The notes beneath the pieces were generated by a model. That model was not told the origin of the DNA. It made no database searches and saw only the letters and a program-made list of their open reading frames with translations. The position numbers were made by a program, and so were the translations under genes. A stretch of DNA of 64,000 nucleotides. It comes from Bacteroides sp. (GTDB lineage Bacteria > Bacteroidota > Bacteroidia > Bacteroidales > Bacteroidaceae). The stretch spans positions 1 to 64,000 of the forward strand of contig JAJBTC010000147.1 of assembly GCA_020861095.1 (NCBI GenBank). Reading direction: 5' to 3'. Shown here piece after piece: positions 45,200 to 52,972 of the stretch. The stretch's first letter is position 1. Each line of letters starts with the position of its first letter.

Positions 45200-46355
45200 A
45201 AGGTATAAGAGGAGTATGATCTGCCTGATCCTGCTCACAGTCATGACCCTGGCCGGGTGTAACCACCTGGCTGATCCTCTCTCCGACGGAGAAACCGGAG
45301 CGGCTCCGGAAGCGGTAGCTTCCGGGGTAACTACCCGTGCTGCGAACTTTTCTTTCAGGCTGGGGGTGAATATCAGCAACTGGCTTTCCCAGTCTACCCT
45401 GACGGGAAGTGCCAGGGAATACGCTTTCCAGCAATATGAGATCAGTAACCTTGCTTCCTGGGGATTCGATCATATCCGCATTCCGGTAGATGAGGAACAC
45501 CTCTTCCTGGAGTCCGGAGCGATCAACCGGGAAGTAGCCGATCTGCTCCACCGCACCCTTGGCTGGTGTGAGGCAGCAGGCATAAAGGTGATACTGGACC
45601 TGCACATCATCCGTTCGCACAATTTCGACCATGCTGTCAATACACTGTGGTACGATAGCTGGGAGCAGGATTATTACATGAATATGTGGCATGCGATCTC
45701 CGCCGAGTTCCGGGGCTATTCCAACGATCTGCTGGCTTATGAATTACTGAACGAACCGGTAGCACCGGAAGATGCGATGTGGAACACTCTGTCTGCCAGA
45801 GTCATCCGTGAACTTCGGGTACACAAACCGGAACGGGTGCTTATTGTCGGAGCCAATATGTGGAACGGGGCCTATAAGATCCCTGCCCTGACTGTTCCGG
45901 CAGGTGATCCCAACCTGATCCTGAGCTTTCATTTCTACGAACCCTACCTGCTGACCCACTATAAAGCCGAGTGGAACGATTTTCAGTACATCGATGTAAA
46001 TCTGAACTATCCGGGACAACTCATCAGCGATCAGGAATTCTATGCCCTTCCCCAGTGGCAGCAGGATGTGGTCGGGGGCTATTTCACCTATTATGATAAA
46101 TACGTGCTTCTGGGACAGATGCAGGCGGCCATTGACCATGCCAATGCCCTGGGAGTCCGTCTGCATTGCGGAGAATTCGGATGTTACCGGCTGACCTATT
46201 CACAGGTCAAATACAATTGGGTATACGATATGGTCTCTCTGTTCAGGGAGCGGAACATTCCTCATACCTACTGGGAGTACAAGGCCGGATTCGGATTTTG
46301 CAATGCCGATGGTTCGGTAGCGGATTACGGCGTGCTGGATCTGCTGACCAAATAA
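45159..46355 (+). CDS. Glycoside hydrolase family 5 endo-glucanase-type lipoprotein
   Basis: A 398-aa lipoprotein (signal ending LTVMTLAGC) with a GH5 barrel. Markers are FRLGVNISNWLSQ, SWGFDHIRIPVDEEH, KVILDLHII, the acid/base Glu in AYELLNEPVAP, SFHFYEPYLLTHY, and the nucleophile Glu in LHCGEFGCYR, then YWEYKAGFGF. GH5 enzymes of this kind cleave beta-1,4- or mixed-linkage glucans or glucomannan. ATG 45159 (overlapping the previous gene) gives a positively charged n-region; the alternative ATG 45216 would give a signal without one. The enzyme is probably surface-anchored and feeds oligosaccharides to SusCD. Confidence 0.9.
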   Translation: MKLTVKLTSLLPNKRYKRSMICLILLTVMTLAGCNHLADPLSDGETGAAPEAVASGVTTRAANFSFRLGVNISNWLSQSTLTGSAREYAFQQYEISNLASWGFDHIRIPVDEEHLFLESGAINREVADLLHRTLGWCEAAGIKVILDLHIIRSHNFDHAVNTLWYDSWEQDYYMNMWHAISAEFRGYSNDLLAYELLNEPVAPEDAMWNTLSARVIRELRVHKPERVLIVGANMWNGAYKIPALTVPAGDPNLILSFHFYEPYLLTHYKAEWNDFQYIDVNLNYPGQLISDQEFYALPQWQQDVVGGYFTYYDKYVLLGQMQAAIDHANALGVRLHCGEFGCYRLTYSQVKYNWVYDMVSLFRERNIPHTYWEYKAGFGFCNADGSVADYGVLDLLTK

Positions 46356-46364
46356 GCCTGGGAA

Positions 46365-46713
46365 GTGATATATAAGGAAGCATTGTATATCTGGTTGTGG
46401 ATAGGAGTAGCTTTGCTTTCCGGCTGTCACAGGTTGAGAAGGATCCGCTCTATCTGGATCCTTCTCAACCTGTGGAAAAAAGAGTGGAACATCTGTTGTC
46501 CCTGATGTCCCTGGAAGAAAAAGTAGTTCAGAGGTGTCAGTACGCAGGTATGCAGCAGATGAAAGAGGCTACCCGGTACATCACTCCCGAAGAGATGCAG
46601 GGGAGCCACATGCTGGGATTCTATCCGGATCTTCCTCCCGACAGCCTGGAGGAGAGGACCCGGAGGGGCCTGGTGGGGTCGTTGTTGCAGGTCACTACTC
46701 CCGGAGAAGCCAA
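46365..46713 (+). pseudogene. N-terminal remnant of a GH3 beta-glucosidase
   Basis: Ten bases after the GH5 stop, GTG at 46365 opens a lipoprotein signal (VIYKEALYIWLWIGVALLSGC). About the next codon the frame changes by one base, and the homologous frame continues EKDPLYLDPSQPVEKRVEHL, LMSLEEKV, YITPEEMQG, FYPDLPPDSLEE and GSLLQVTTPGEAK, the start of PUL-type GH3 enzymes. Homology stops at about 46713, just before the ferredoxin terminator; roughly the C-terminal 85% of a GH3 enzyme is absent. A perfect 19-bp inverted repeat lies at the frameshift. The locus therefore lacks a functional exo-enzyme here. Confidence 0.85.
46428..46474. repeat. Perfect 19-bp palindrome at the GH3 frameshift
   Basis: CACAGGTTGAGAAGGATCC (46428-46446), 9-base loop, GGATCCTTCTCAACCTGTG (46456-46474). 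All 19 bases pair. It covers the codons VEKDPLYLDPSQPV of the GH3 remnant. Confidence 0.9.
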
Positions 46714-46720
46714 GATACAC

Positions 46721-46760
46721 AAAAAAATATCCCTGATCTCCGAACAGGAGCAGGGATATT
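46721..46760 (-). terminator. Terminator of the ferredoxin gene
   Basis: On the minus strand AATATCCCTG (with inner CTCC/GGAG pairing) and CAGGGATATT followed by TTTTT; 60 bp after the ferredoxin stop. Confidence 0.85.
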
Positions 46761-46819
46761 CTATAAATAAAGTTGTGTTAAAACCGCTCTTTCAAACGAG
46801 CATCAGTCAACTGATTCTA

Positions 46820-46990
46820 TCAGTCAGCCGGGTGGATTGCTTCCGAAGGACAAACATCGGCACAAGTACCACAGTCTGTACATACATCCGGATTGATGGT
46901 ATAGATATCACCTTCTGAGATAGCTTCAACCGGACACTCATCGATGCAAGAACCGCAAGCGATACAATCATCAGTAATTACGTAAGCCAT
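46820..46990 (-). CDS. 2[4Fe-4S] ferredoxin
   Basis: A 56-aa protein, MAYVITDDCIACGSCIDECP at the start, with two CxxCxxCxxxCP clusters (ACGSCIDECP and VCTDCGTCADVCP). It is a clostridial-type low-potential electron carrier of the cytoplasm, used by pyruvate:ferredoxin oxidoreductase and similar enzymes. It stands alone with its own promoter and terminator. Confidence 0.96.
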   Translation of the reverse strand: MAYVITDDCIACGSCIDECPVEAISEGDIYTINPDVCTDCGTCADVCPSEAIHPAD

Positions 46991-47027
46991 GTTTCAAAAT
47001 TTTAATAATTAGTACTAATTCTTGCGA

Positions 47028-47035
47028 CAAAAATA
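47028..47035 (-). promoter_or_regulatory. -7 promoter box (TATTTTTG) of the ferredoxin gene
   Basis: Minus-strand TAnnTTTG, 38 bp upstream of the ATG. Confidence 0.55.
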
Positions 47036-47186
47036 AGTTTTTTCTTTTTTATTGCCCCTCTGTATCGGTCGATTTTGCTTTAATTTGTAACATTTCTAAA
47101 TAAGCATTTCCGGCTTTTCGTGAACGGACACAAAGCGATGTACAAGGTATGGCGACATCTTTTTTGATCCGGACTGTGGATTGAAG

Positions 47187-47215
47187 ATACCTGCTTTTGT
47201 GGAGAAGGCAGGTAT
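47187..47215. terminator. Intergenic hairpin
   Basis: ATACCTGC (47187-47194) pairs with GCAGGTAT (47208-47215), followed by TTTGGCTTT. No gene ends just upstream on the plus strand, so it might end an unannotated small transcript or be chance. The rest of 47036-47344 has no gene; 47241-47300 is GC-rich with several short complementary blocks. Confidence 0.4.
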
Positions 47216-47344
47216 TTTGGCTTTCTCTCTATCTACTTGTAGCGGCTGCAACCGAAGGGGTTTTCATGACCGTGGTTGCTGACTGGTGCGAGCCCCGCTT
47301 CATTTAAAAGGTATATAAATCTCTCATACTTCATTCTAAATTGC

Positions 47345-47352
47345 TATTTTTG
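47345..47352 (+). promoter_or_regulatory. -7 promoter box (TATTTTTG) of metA
   Basis: TAnnTTTG match, 27 bp before the metA ATG. Confidence 0.6.
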
Positions 47353-47378
47353 CAGGAAATTTCTCTAAAACAGCAACT

Positions 47379-48296
47379 ATGCCTCTGAATTTGCCAGACA
47401 GACTACCGGCCATTGAACTCCTGAAAGAGGAGAATATCTTTGTGATCGACAGCTCCCGTGCTACCCAGCAGGACATTCGTCCGCTGCGGATCGTGATCCT
47501 GAACCTGATGCCGTTGAAGATCACTACGGAGACGGATCTGATCCGTCTGTTGTCCAATACTCCGTTGCAGCTTGAGATCTGTTTTATGAAGATCAGCAGC
47601 CATACTTCCAAAAACACTCCTGTGGAGCATATGCAGGCATTTTATACGGATTTCGCGGAGATGCGTGACCAGAAGTTCGATGGCATGATCATTACGGGTG
47701 CTCCGGTAGAGAAGATGGAATTTGAAGAGGTGACCTATTGGAAGGAAATACAGGAGATCTTTGACTGGGCCCGTACCCATGTGACCTCTACTTTATATAT
47801 TTGCTGGGCTGCGCAGGCGGGACTCTATCATCACTATGGGGTGCCCAAGTACCCGTTGAACGAAAAAATGTTCGGCGTGTTTGAACATACGATGACGGAT
47901 CCGTATCAGGCCATTTTCAGGGGATTCGACGATGTCTTTTATGTTCCTCATAGCCGCCATACGGAGATCCGTAGCGAAGATATACATAAAGTTCCACAAC
48001 TTACGATCCTGTCTGAGTCGGAAGAAGCAGGAGTATATATGGTTATGGCTCGGGCAGGCAGGGAATTTTTTGTGACCGGACATTCGGAATATTCTCCCCT
48101 GACACTGGATGCGGAATACCGGCGCGACCGTGCCAAAGGATTATCTATTAACGTTCCGAAGAATTATTACAGAAACAATGATCCGGATCAGGGGTCGTTG
48201 GTACGCTGGCGTTCGCATGCCAATCTACTGTTTACCAACTGGCTCAACTATTTTGTTTACCAGGAAACCCCCTATAATATCGAGGAGATACAATGA
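47379..48296 (+). CDS. metA: Homoserine O-acyltransferase (MetA family)
   Basis: The 305-aa protein catalyses acylation of L-homoserine, the first committed step of methionine synthesis. MetA signatures are PLRIVILNLMPLKITTETDL, TGAPVEKMEFEEVTYW, the nucleophile Cys in LYICWAAQAGLYHHYG (about residue 142), PLNEKMFGVFEH and the catalytic His/Glu of FVTGHSEYS. MetA proteins use succinyl-CoA or acetyl-CoA; I do not decide the donor. Its stop overlaps the start of the U32 peptidase gene by 4 bases, so the two are coupled, an unexpected pairing of methionine synthesis and a U32 protein. Confidence 0.96.
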   Translation: MPLNLPDRLPAIELLKEENIFVIDSSRATQQDIRPLRIVILNLMPLKITTETDLIRLLSNTPLQLEICFMKISSHTSKNTPVEHMQAFYTDFAEMRDQKFDGMIITGAPVEKMEFEEVTYWKEIQEIFDWARTHVTSTLYICWAAQAGLYHHYGVPKYPLNEKMFGVFEHTMTDPYQAIFRGFDDVFYVPHSRHTEIRSEDIHKVPQLTILSESEEAGVYMVMARAGREFFVTGHSEYSPLTLDAEYRRDRAKGLSINVPKNYYRNNDPDQGSLVRWRSHANLLFTNWLNYFVYQETPYNIEEIQ

Positions 48297-50119
48297 TCCG
48301 TGCCCGAAAGATCGAATTGCTTGCACCTGCCCGTAACTTAGAGTGCGGGATCGCTGCTATCGACCACGGGGCAGACGCGGTATACATCGGTGCATCCAAA
48401 TTTGGAGCACGTGCTGCCGCGGGAAATTCTCTGGAAGATATTGCCACGCTGGTAGCCCATGCGCATACCTATTATGCCCGGGTATATGTGGCACTGAATA
48501 CGATCCTTACGGATGTGGAGCTGGAAGAGGCGGAGCAGTTGATCCGGGAACTGTACCGGATCGGTGTGGATGCTCTCATAATACAGGATATGGGAATTTT
48601 GAAGCTGGATCTTCCTCCGATCCCTTTGCACGCCAGTACCCAGACCGATAATGTCACAGCAAGAAAAGTAGGCTTTCTGGCAGATGCCGGATTCAGACAG
48701 GTAGTGCTGGCACGTGAACTTTCTGTCCGGGAGATACGGCACATACACGAAAGCAATCCGGAGGTTGTGCTGGAGGTTTTTGTTCACGGAGCCTTGTGTG
48801 TGAGCTACAGCGGCAGGTGCTACGTGAGCCAGGCCAGCTTCGGACGGAGTGCCAACCGGGGAGCCTGCGCGCAATTCTGCCGGTTGCTTTTCAGCTTGGT
48901 CGACGCGGATGGCAGGACCATCGTACGCAACAAACATCTGCTCTCCCTGAAAGATATGAACCGGATGGCTCACCTCGAAGAGTTGCTGGATGCCGGTGTC
49001 TCTTCGCTGAAGATCGAAGGTCGGCTCAAAGATCTCTCGTATGTGAAGAATGTGACCGCGGCCTACCGGCAGGAACTGGATCGTATCCTGGCACGCAGAC
49101 CGGAATTTGTGCGCGCTTCTTCCGGAAAGGCGACTTATACCTTCCGTCCTCAGCTCAATAAGAGTTTCAGCCGGGGATCTACTCCTTATTTTCCGGAAGA
49201 CAAGAACGAAGAGATCACTTCATTCGATACACCCAAATCCCTCGGAGAGGAGATGGGAAAGGTCAAAGAGGTGAGAGGAAATTATCTTACGGTAGCAGGT
49301 GTAAAGTCTTTCCACAATGGAGATGGAGCCTGTTTCCTGGACGAACAGGGACAACTGAAAGGATTCCGTATCAACCGGGTAGATGGCAACAGGCTCTACC
49401 CACAGGAACCGGTAGCCGTGAAACCACGTACAGTGCTGTATCGCAATTTCGATCAGGAGTTTGAACGTCTGCTCTCCCGCCGTTCGGCCGAGCGGAAGAT
49501 AGGTGTGGATATACGTATCTGCGATCATCCCTCCGGCTATGCACTTACGTTTTCGGATGAAGACGGAAATTCGGTGACGGTGTCGCTCACGCAGGACAAA
49601 GAGAAGGCACGTACCCCGCAAACAGAAAATCTGCGCACCCAGCTTTCAAAGTTGGGAAATACCGTTTTTGAAGCGTTGTCTGTGGAGGTCGGTTTTTCAC
49701 AGAACTGGTTTGTTCCCGCTTCCCGGCTTGCTGAGTTGCGGCGTCAGGTTACAGAGCGTTTGTTGGCCGCCCGGCAGATCCATTACCGCCGTGAACTTTG
49801 TCGGCTGCCTGCTACCCGACATCCTTATCCGGAGGATACGCTCTCGTATACCGGTAATGTGGCCAACGATCGGGCCCGCACGTTCTATCTGGATCATGGT
49901 GTGAAAGAGGTGTCTCCCGCCTTTGAAGAGCAACCCGTGAAAGAGGCTGTACTGATGTTCTGTAAGCATTGTCTGCGTCACAGCATGGGGTGGTGTCCTG
50001 TGTGGCACAAACAGTCTTCACCCTACCGGGAGCCTTTCTATCTGGTGGGCACCGATGGAAAACGGTTTCGTCTGACTTTTGATTGTCGCCTTTGTCTGAT
50101 GAAAGTGTCGGTCGGATGA
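48293..50119 (+). CDS. U32 family peptidase (collagenase-like; YhbU/RlhA group)
   Basis: The 608-aa protein starts KIELLAPARNLECGIAAIDHGADAVYIG and carries the U32 signature EVFVHGALCVSYSGRCYVSQ with cysteines further on (RGACAQFCR), then LLSLKDMNRMAHLEELLDAGV and KIEGRLKDLSYVKNVTAAYR, and a C-terminal collagenase domain ending in a Cys-rich segment (FCKHCLRHSMGWC, CRLCLM). U32 members include RlhA, needed for hydroxylation of a 23S rRNA cytidine, and proteins annotated as collagenases; direct activity is not established here. It overlaps metA upstream and the next gene downstream (ATGA), so three genes form one unit. Confidence 0.9.
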   Translation: MIRARKIELLAPARNLECGIAAIDHGADAVYIGASKFGARAAAGNSLEDIATLVAHAHTYYARVYVALNTILTDVELEEAEQLIRELYRIGVDALIIQDMGILKLDLPPIPLHASTQTDNVTARKVGFLADAGFRQVVLARELSVREIRHIHESNPEVVLEVFVHGALCVSYSGRCYVSQASFGRSANRGACAQFCRLLFSLVDADGRTIVRNKHLLSLKDMNRMAHLEELLDAGVSSLKIEGRLKDLSYVKNVTAAYRQELDRILARRPEFVRASSGKATYTFRPQLNKSFSRGSTPYFPEDKNEEITSFDTPKSLGEEMGKVKEVRGNYLTVAGVKSFHNGDGACFLDEQGQLKGFRINRVDGNRLYPQEPVAVKPRTVLYRNFDQEFERLLSRRSAERKIGVDIRICDHPSGYALTFSDEDGNSVTVSLTQDKEKARTPQTENLRTQLSKLGNTVFEALSVEVGFSQNWFVPASRLAELRRQVTERLLAARQIHYRRELCRLPATRHPYPEDTLSYTGNVANDRARTFYLDHGVKEVSPAFEEQPVKEAVLMFCKHCLRHSMGWCPVWHKQSSPYREPFYLVGTDGKRFRLTFDCRLCLMKVSVG

Positions 50120-51084
50120 AGGAAGAAATAAAATATGGCTGGTGGATTGTTTGCCTGATCGTGCTTCTGCTGTATGGCTGTGGCAAAATACCGGAAGCGG
50201 TGCCGGCGGAGCATACAGAAGAAGATATGCCGGATACCTTAGCTACGGATTTTCGTTTCTCATACGCGCTGAATACCAATCTGGAGGTACGCACCGATTC
50301 GGTATATCTGGAGTGTCTTCCCGTGAAAGGACTGTTTGTCTCTCTGCGGCAGGGAGACCGGGTGGTTATAGCGAAACTGGCTACCTATCCCGGCGACAGT
50401 GCCGATGTAGCCTGGGTGAAGCTGGCTCACAGCCAGGAGGTGCAGGGATGGATCCCGGAAGATCAGTTGCTGGAGTATTTTGCTCCTGTCGACAGTGTTT
50501 CGCATCTGATAGATATGTTTCGGCACACTTCCCTTTCTTACCTGCTGTTTGTCCTGGCACTCTTTATTTTTCTTGTCCTGGCTTTGGCCTATCGCCGTCG
50601 CCCTTTTCCGGTGGTCTTTTTCAGAGACATCGGTAGTCCCTATCCGGCTTTGCTCTGTCTGCTGGCAGCCTGCCTGGGTACGTTATATGAGACCATGCAG
50701 CTCTTTTTTCCGGAAGTCTGGAAGCATTTCTATTTCCATCCCACCCTCACTCCGTGGAGAGTGCCGGGGGTGTTGTCTGTTTTTCTCGGATGCCTGTGGG
50801 GATTCCTCCTGGTAGGTATTGCCTCTTTGGATGATATCTTCCGTCGTCTTGTTTCCGGGGATGCGTGGCGTTATCTGTTTGCGTTGATGGCTGCCTGCGT
50901 AGGATGTTACGGTTTCTTTATTCAGTCCGTTCATTTTTATATAGGTTATCTGCTGTTTCTGCTTTTTGCCGCCTATACGGTCAGCCATCTTTGCCGGAAT
51001 ACCGAAATGTATCGGTGTGGATGTTGTGGTGCAAGAATGTCACGTAAAGGTGTGTGTCCTTCCTGCCATGCCGTGAACGAATGA
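50116..51084 (+). CDS. Membrane lipoprotein-like protein with SH3-like and zinc-ribbon domains, unknown function
   Basis: The 322-aa protein starts in the ATGA overlap with the U32 gene. After a hydrophobic N-terminal segment ending LLLYGCGKIPE comes an extracytoplasmic part with an SH3b-like strand pattern (LEVRTDSVYLECLPVKGLFVSL, VKLAHSQEVQGWIPEDQLL). Five hydrophobic helices follow (about 140-300), and the last 25 residues are a C4 zinc ribbon (YRCGCCGARMSRKGVCPSCH). I do not recognise the family. The Cys near 24 could be lipidated, but a plain signal anchor is also possible. Confidence 0.8.
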   Translation: MKEEIKYGWWIVCLIVLLLYGCGKIPEAVPAEHTEEDMPDTLATDFRFSYALNTNLEVRTDSVYLECLPVKGLFVSLRQGDRVVIAKLATYPGDSADVAWVKLAHSQEVQGWIPEDQLLEYFAPVDSVSHLIDMFRHTSLSYLLFVLALFIFLVLALAYRRRPFPVVFFRDIGSPYPALLCLLAACLGTLYETMQLFFPEVWKHFYFHPTLTPWRVPGVLSVFLGCLWGFLLVGIASLDDIFRRLVSGDAWRYLFALMAACVGCYGFFIQSVHFYIGYLLFLLFAAYTVSHLCRNTEMYRCGCCGARMSRKGVCPSCHAVNE

Positions 51085-51238
51085 TCAGCTGGCTGGTTCC
51101 TCTTTTCGTTTGTTTTTCACTGCTTGTTGCCGGGACTCTTACAAGGACCTGTTACCCCTCTCTCTATCCCTCAACCGTAATTTGTCTTTCTCTGTCGAAC
51201 AAAAAACAGATCACAGGTTAATTAACCCATGGAAAACG

Positions 51239-51269
51239 TTTGCGGTTTATCTGTAAAATCGTACCTTTG
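51239..51269 (+). promoter_or_regulatory. Full -33/-7 promoter of mgtE
   Basis: TTTG (51239-51242), 19 bases, TACCTTTG (51262-51269). Transcription should begin near 51276, leaving a leader of about 137 nucleotides before the mgtE ATG. The upstream part of the gap (51085-51238) shows nothing else. Confidence 0.8.
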
Positions 51270-51305
51270 CACCGGATTTTTAAGAACCATTAAAATTTCA
51301 AAGAT

Positions 51306-51356
51306 ATGGACGAAGGACCGTATTATAGTTGCAGTTACAGTAAACAGAAGTATTAA
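51306..51356 (+). CDS. Putative leader peptide upstream of mgtE (16 codons)
   Basis: ATG at 51306, about 30 nucleotides into the predicted mRNA, opens MDEGPYYSCSYSKQKY and a TAA at 51354-51356. Four Tyr, two acidic residues and a Pro occur in 16 codons. Codons 3-5 (GAA GGA CCG) contain AAGGACC, which is complementary to GGTCCTT at 51368-51374. The stop lies four bases before the mgtE-proximal hairpin. No direct proof of translation. Confidence 0.5.
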   Translation: MDEGPYYSCSYSKQKY

Positions 51357-51412
51357 CTCCTCTGTAAGGTCCTTGGTGGGTTTTCCTTACAGAGAAAAAG
51401 TAAGGAAGCCTT
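51313..51412 (+). promoter_or_regulatory. Candidate RNA switch in the mgtE leader
   Basis: Helix A: AAGGACC (51313-51319) with GGTCCTT (51368-51374). Helix B: CTCTGTAAGG (51360-51369) with CCTTACAGAG (51385-51394), ten perfect pairs. Helices A and B share 51368-51369. The TCCTT in the helix B loop (51370-51374) can instead pair with AAGGA of the mgtE ribosome site (51402-51406, six bases before the ATG). Thus two AAGGA copies, one in the small ORF and one before mgtE, compete for the same TCCTT. Confidence 0.55.
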
Positions 51413-52756
51413 ATGACAGAACAAATCCTCCTCCTCTTCCAGAAACTTATCGCAGATAAGAACTGGAAATCCCTGAAACAAGAAGTTATGGATCTGCAAC
51501 CTGTGCAGATCGCTGAGATCATAGAAGAACTCTCTTCTACCGATGCACTGATCCTGTTCAGATTGCTTCCCCGTGAGTTATCTACAGAGACTTTCTCTCA
51601 TCTGTCTCATGAAGATCAGGAAGCCATCATCAAAGGATTGGCCGCGCATAGCAACGAGATCTCCAATCTCCTCAATGATCTGGACCCTGACGACCGCACC
51701 GCGTTCTTTGAAGAATTGCCCGGAAAGGTGACCCAGCGTCTGATGCAGATGCTCTCCACGGAGGAACGCCAGATCGCTATGTCGCTTCTGGGATACCCCG
51801 AAGACAGTACCGGACGTCTGATGACACCGGAATATGTGGCAGTGAAGCCCTGGTTCACAGTTGCACAGGCGTTGGAGCATATCCGTACGTACGGGCGTGA
51901 CTCAGAAACATTGAATGTGATCTATGTGGTGGACGATCAGTGGAGACTACTCGATGACCTCCGGATCAAAGAGATCCTTCTGGCTTCTCCCGATCAGACG
52001 ATTGCAGACCTGTCAGATAATAAAGTGGTTGCCCTGAATGCCTACGATGATCAGGAGACTGCTGTGAAAATCTTCCAGGAACAAGACCGGGTAGCACTTC
52101 CGGTGGTAGATACCCATCAAACACTGGTCGGTATTGTTACGTTCGACGACGTGATGGACGTGGTGGAAGAAGAAGCAACCGAAGACTTCCAGAAGTTCGG
52201 TTCGTTGCAGGAAGCTGTGGTCAATCCGATGAAAGCCCGTATCACCAATCTCTATCGCCAGCGTATTGTCTGGTTGGTGGCATTGGTGTTTATGAACATA
52301 TTCTCAGGTGCCGCCATTGCCGGGTTCTCCGATGTGATAGAGTCGGTAGTGGCATTGGTCTTTTTCCTTCCTTTGCTGATTGATAGCGGAGGAAATGCCG
52401 GTTCGCAGTCGGCTACGCTGATGATCCGTGCGTTGGCTGTAGGAGATGTGCAGATGAAAGACTGGATGCGTCTGTTAAGTAAGGAGTTACTGGTATCTCT
52501 GCTTCTGGGCATCAGTATGGCTCTGGCCGTATCGGCAGTAGCCAGTTTCCGCGCGCCTGAAGTGGTGTTGGTGGTAGCCGCTACTATGGTACTGAATGTA
52601 ATGGCCGGTAGTATGATTGGTTTATTACTACCTTTTGTTTTTACCCGGTTTAAGGTTGACCCCGCGACAGCAAGCGCGCCGTTGATCACCTCTATTGCGG
52701 ATATCACAGGAGTAATGATCTACTTTTCTATCGCTACCTGGTATTTCGGGTTCTGA
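51413..52756 (+). CDS. mgtE: Magnesium transporter MgtE
   Basis: The 447-aa inner-membrane channel has the cytoplasmic MgtE N-domain (about residues 1-130: IIEELSSTDALILFRLLPRE, LDPDDRTAFFEELPG), a CBS pair (about 135-255: MTPEYVAVKPWFTVAQALEHI, LPVVDTHQTLVGIVTFDDVMDVV) and five membrane helices with SGGNAGSQSATLMIRALAVGD and MVLNVMAGSMIGLLLPF. The N and CBS domains close the pore when cytoplasmic magnesium is high. It has its own promoter and a structured leader with a small upstream ORF. A ribosome site TAAGGA lies six bases before the ATG. Confidence 0.97.
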   Translation: MTEQILLLFQKLIADKNWKSLKQEVMDLQPVQIAEIIEELSSTDALILFRLLPRELSTETFSHLSHEDQEAIIKGLAAHSNEISNLLNDLDPDDRTAFFEELPGKVTQRLMQMLSTEERQIAMSLLGYPEDSTGRLMTPEYVAVKPWFTVAQALEHIRTYGRDSETLNVIYVVDDQWRLLDDLRIKEILLASPDQTIADLSDNKVVALNAYDDQETAVKIFQEQDRVALPVVDTHQTLVGIVTFDDVMDVVEEEATEDFQKFGSLQEAVVNPMKARITNLYRQRIVWLVALVFMNIFSGAAIAGFSDVIESVVALVFFLPLLIDSGGNAGSQSATLMIRALAVGDVQMKDWMRLLSKELLVSLLLGISMALAVSAVASFRAPEVVLVVAATMVLNVMAGSMIGLLLPFVFTRFKVDPATASAPLITSIADITGVMIYFSIATWYFGF

Positions 52757-52875
52757 TGAAATCAGAGCTGAGAGGTGTATGGGATCGATAGGCAGCGAAT
52801 GCTTTCAGATAGTAGATGAAATCTAAAACAAAAAAGCTGTTTTACTATAGAAAAATGACGGTATCTGCAAGTGCT

Positions 52876-52926
52876 GAAAGTACGATCGAAATTTAAAATA
52901 CATCATTTTCTTTCGATCGTACTTTC
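52876..52926. terminator. 16-bp hairpin after mgtE, within a dispersed repeat
   Basis: GAAAGTACGATCGAAA (52876-52891) pairs perfectly with TTTCGATCGTACTTTC (52911-52926). It lies between convergent mgtE and the DegT-like gene. The left arm is part of CTGCAAGTGCTGAAAG.ACGATCGA, also found at about 7151. Confidence 0.6.
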
Positions 52927-52932
52927 CTTTTG

Positions 52933-52964
52933 CTTCGTTTCTCTGGCGGCCCAAAGAAACGAAG
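52933..52964. repeat. CTTCGTTTCT palindrome, copy 2
   Basis: CTTCGTTTCTCTGG and CCAAAGAAACGAAG, one mismatch, same family as 3819-3850. It ends 8 bp before the stop of the DegT-like gene on the minus strand. Confidence 0.75.
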
Positions 52965-52972
52965 AGAAAAAA

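Noticed and set aside
46714-46918. Continuation of the GH3 frame
   Set aside because: After 46713 it reads through the ferredoxin terminator and antisense to the ferredoxin gene; homology has ended.
47236-47378. SAM-type riboswitch for metA
   Set aside because: No recognisable SAM-I or SAM-II core, and the likely metA -7 box (47345) lies downstream of the structured segment.
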